Of a DNA stretch of 13,402 nucleotides, positions 13,209-13,402 are shown piece after piece. Location of the stretch: NCBI GenBank assembly GCA_026389635.1, contig JAPLHM010000011.1, positions 1-13,402 on the forward strand, in the 5' to 3' direction. Made by a program: the position numbers and the translations under genes. The notes below the pieces were generated by a model. It did not search any database. It was given only the letters and a program-made list of their open reading frames with translations, and was not told where the DNA came from. Within the stretch, counting starts at the first letter, position 1. Each line of letters starts with the position of its first letter. Origin of the DNA: Chloroflexota bacterium (GTDB taxonomy: Bacteria; Chloroflexota; Dehalococcoidia; GIF9; UBA5629).

Positions 13209-13402
13209 ATGAAAAAATCGACAATAAATATCTTCAGGATGCACCGCTGGCGGGTGGACCGCGCCATTCACAACTATATCTATTTCGTTTTTTACGATAA
13301 ATACGTAAAGACCTTCCTGGCATCCGGCAGGTACCTCATGAAAATCTTGGGACCCGGCCGCATAAATAATCTGGCTTTTAAAACTATATTTGAGAATTAC
13401 CA
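13209..13402 (+). CDS. 5' end of an unidentified protein gene (partial)
   Basis: From ATG 13209 an open frame runs 64 codons to the window edge without a stop. The N-terminus is basic (MKKSTINIF then RMHRWRVDRAIHNYIYF) and rich in aromatic residues, with a YDKYVKTFLASGRYLMKILG segment and an ending near ENYH. No signal peptide, metal-binding cysteines or membrane helix appear yet. The pattern faintly recalls the N-terminal helices of some large anaerobe-type iron-sulfur proteins, but I do not recognise it well enough to name it. A TTG at 13200 in the same frame is another possible start. There is no strong Shine-Dalgarno; a promoter-like pair lies 31 bases upstream. Confidence 0.7.
   Translation, partial: MKKSTINIFRMHRWRVDRAIHNYIYFVFYDKYVKTFLASGRYLMKILGPGRINNLAFKTIFENY

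Noticed and set aside
13062..13271. A 69-codon minus-strand frame upstream of the MFS gene
   Set aside because: It overlaps the promoter-like region and the start of the plus-strand gene, has no RBS and no recognisable features.
1..13402. tRNA, rRNA or known riboswitch genes
   Set aside because: I scanned the gaps for cloverleaf-like arms, CCA ends and familiar conserved cores and saw none; a covariance-model search would be needed to exclude divergent RNAs.

Overview
The window is bacterial, gene-dense chromosomal DNA with 13 supportable protein genes, the last one cut by the right edge, and no RNA genes that I can see. The gene set is a sliding clamp, a MetF-type flavoprotein, HtpX/LemA with zinc-ribbon proteins, a UROD-family methyltransferase-like protein and PAS/HD-GYP signalling. 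This set, together with possible leaderless starts, would fit an uncultured Chloroflexota (Dehalococcoidia-like) bacterium. That placement is inference from general family resemblance, not something the sequence proves.

Layout. (1) 1-1140: dnaN, GC-rich. (2) About 1141-6260: a visibly AT-richer stretch (hand counts of single 60-base lines: 43% GC at 1261-1320 and 38% at 5521-5580, against 63% at 301-360 and 65% at 12121-12180). It carries a small GIY-YIG nuclease-like gene on the minus strand, an 80-bp element with terminal inverted repeats, a MetF-like gene with a disturbed 5' end, a CorA/ZntB-type channel, a secreted/membrane-anchored protein of unknown role, a PAP2-like membrane protein and a calcineurin-like phosphoesterase lipoprotein. 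The CorA-type gene and its downstream neighbour sit between two near-identical 24-bp direct repeats. (3) 6326-8552: a minus-strand operon of zinc-ribbon protein, lemA and htpX, probably for membrane-protein quality control. (4) 8646-9743: a plus-strand UROD/MtaA-family gene, divergent from that operon across a 93-bp gap holding overlapping promoter-like sequences. (5) 9794-13053: two minus-strand genes, a soluble triple-PAS HD-GYP phosphodiesterase and an MFS transporter. (6) 13209 to the edge: the start of an unidentified plus-strand gene.

How the genes work together. Only the zinc-ribbon/lemA/htpX trio is a convincing functional operon (gaps of 12-16 bp). CorA plus the secreted protein is a tight plus-strand pair, and the PAP2-like protein and lipoprotein are nearly contiguous, so both pairs are probably co-transcribed. 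I did not find a clearly new multi-gene system. The points most worth checking are the 80-bp element at the metF start, with an in-frame TGA behind a perfect Shine-Dalgarno/ATG, the repeat-flanked corA cassette, and the HtpX variant with its own C-terminal zinc ribbon.
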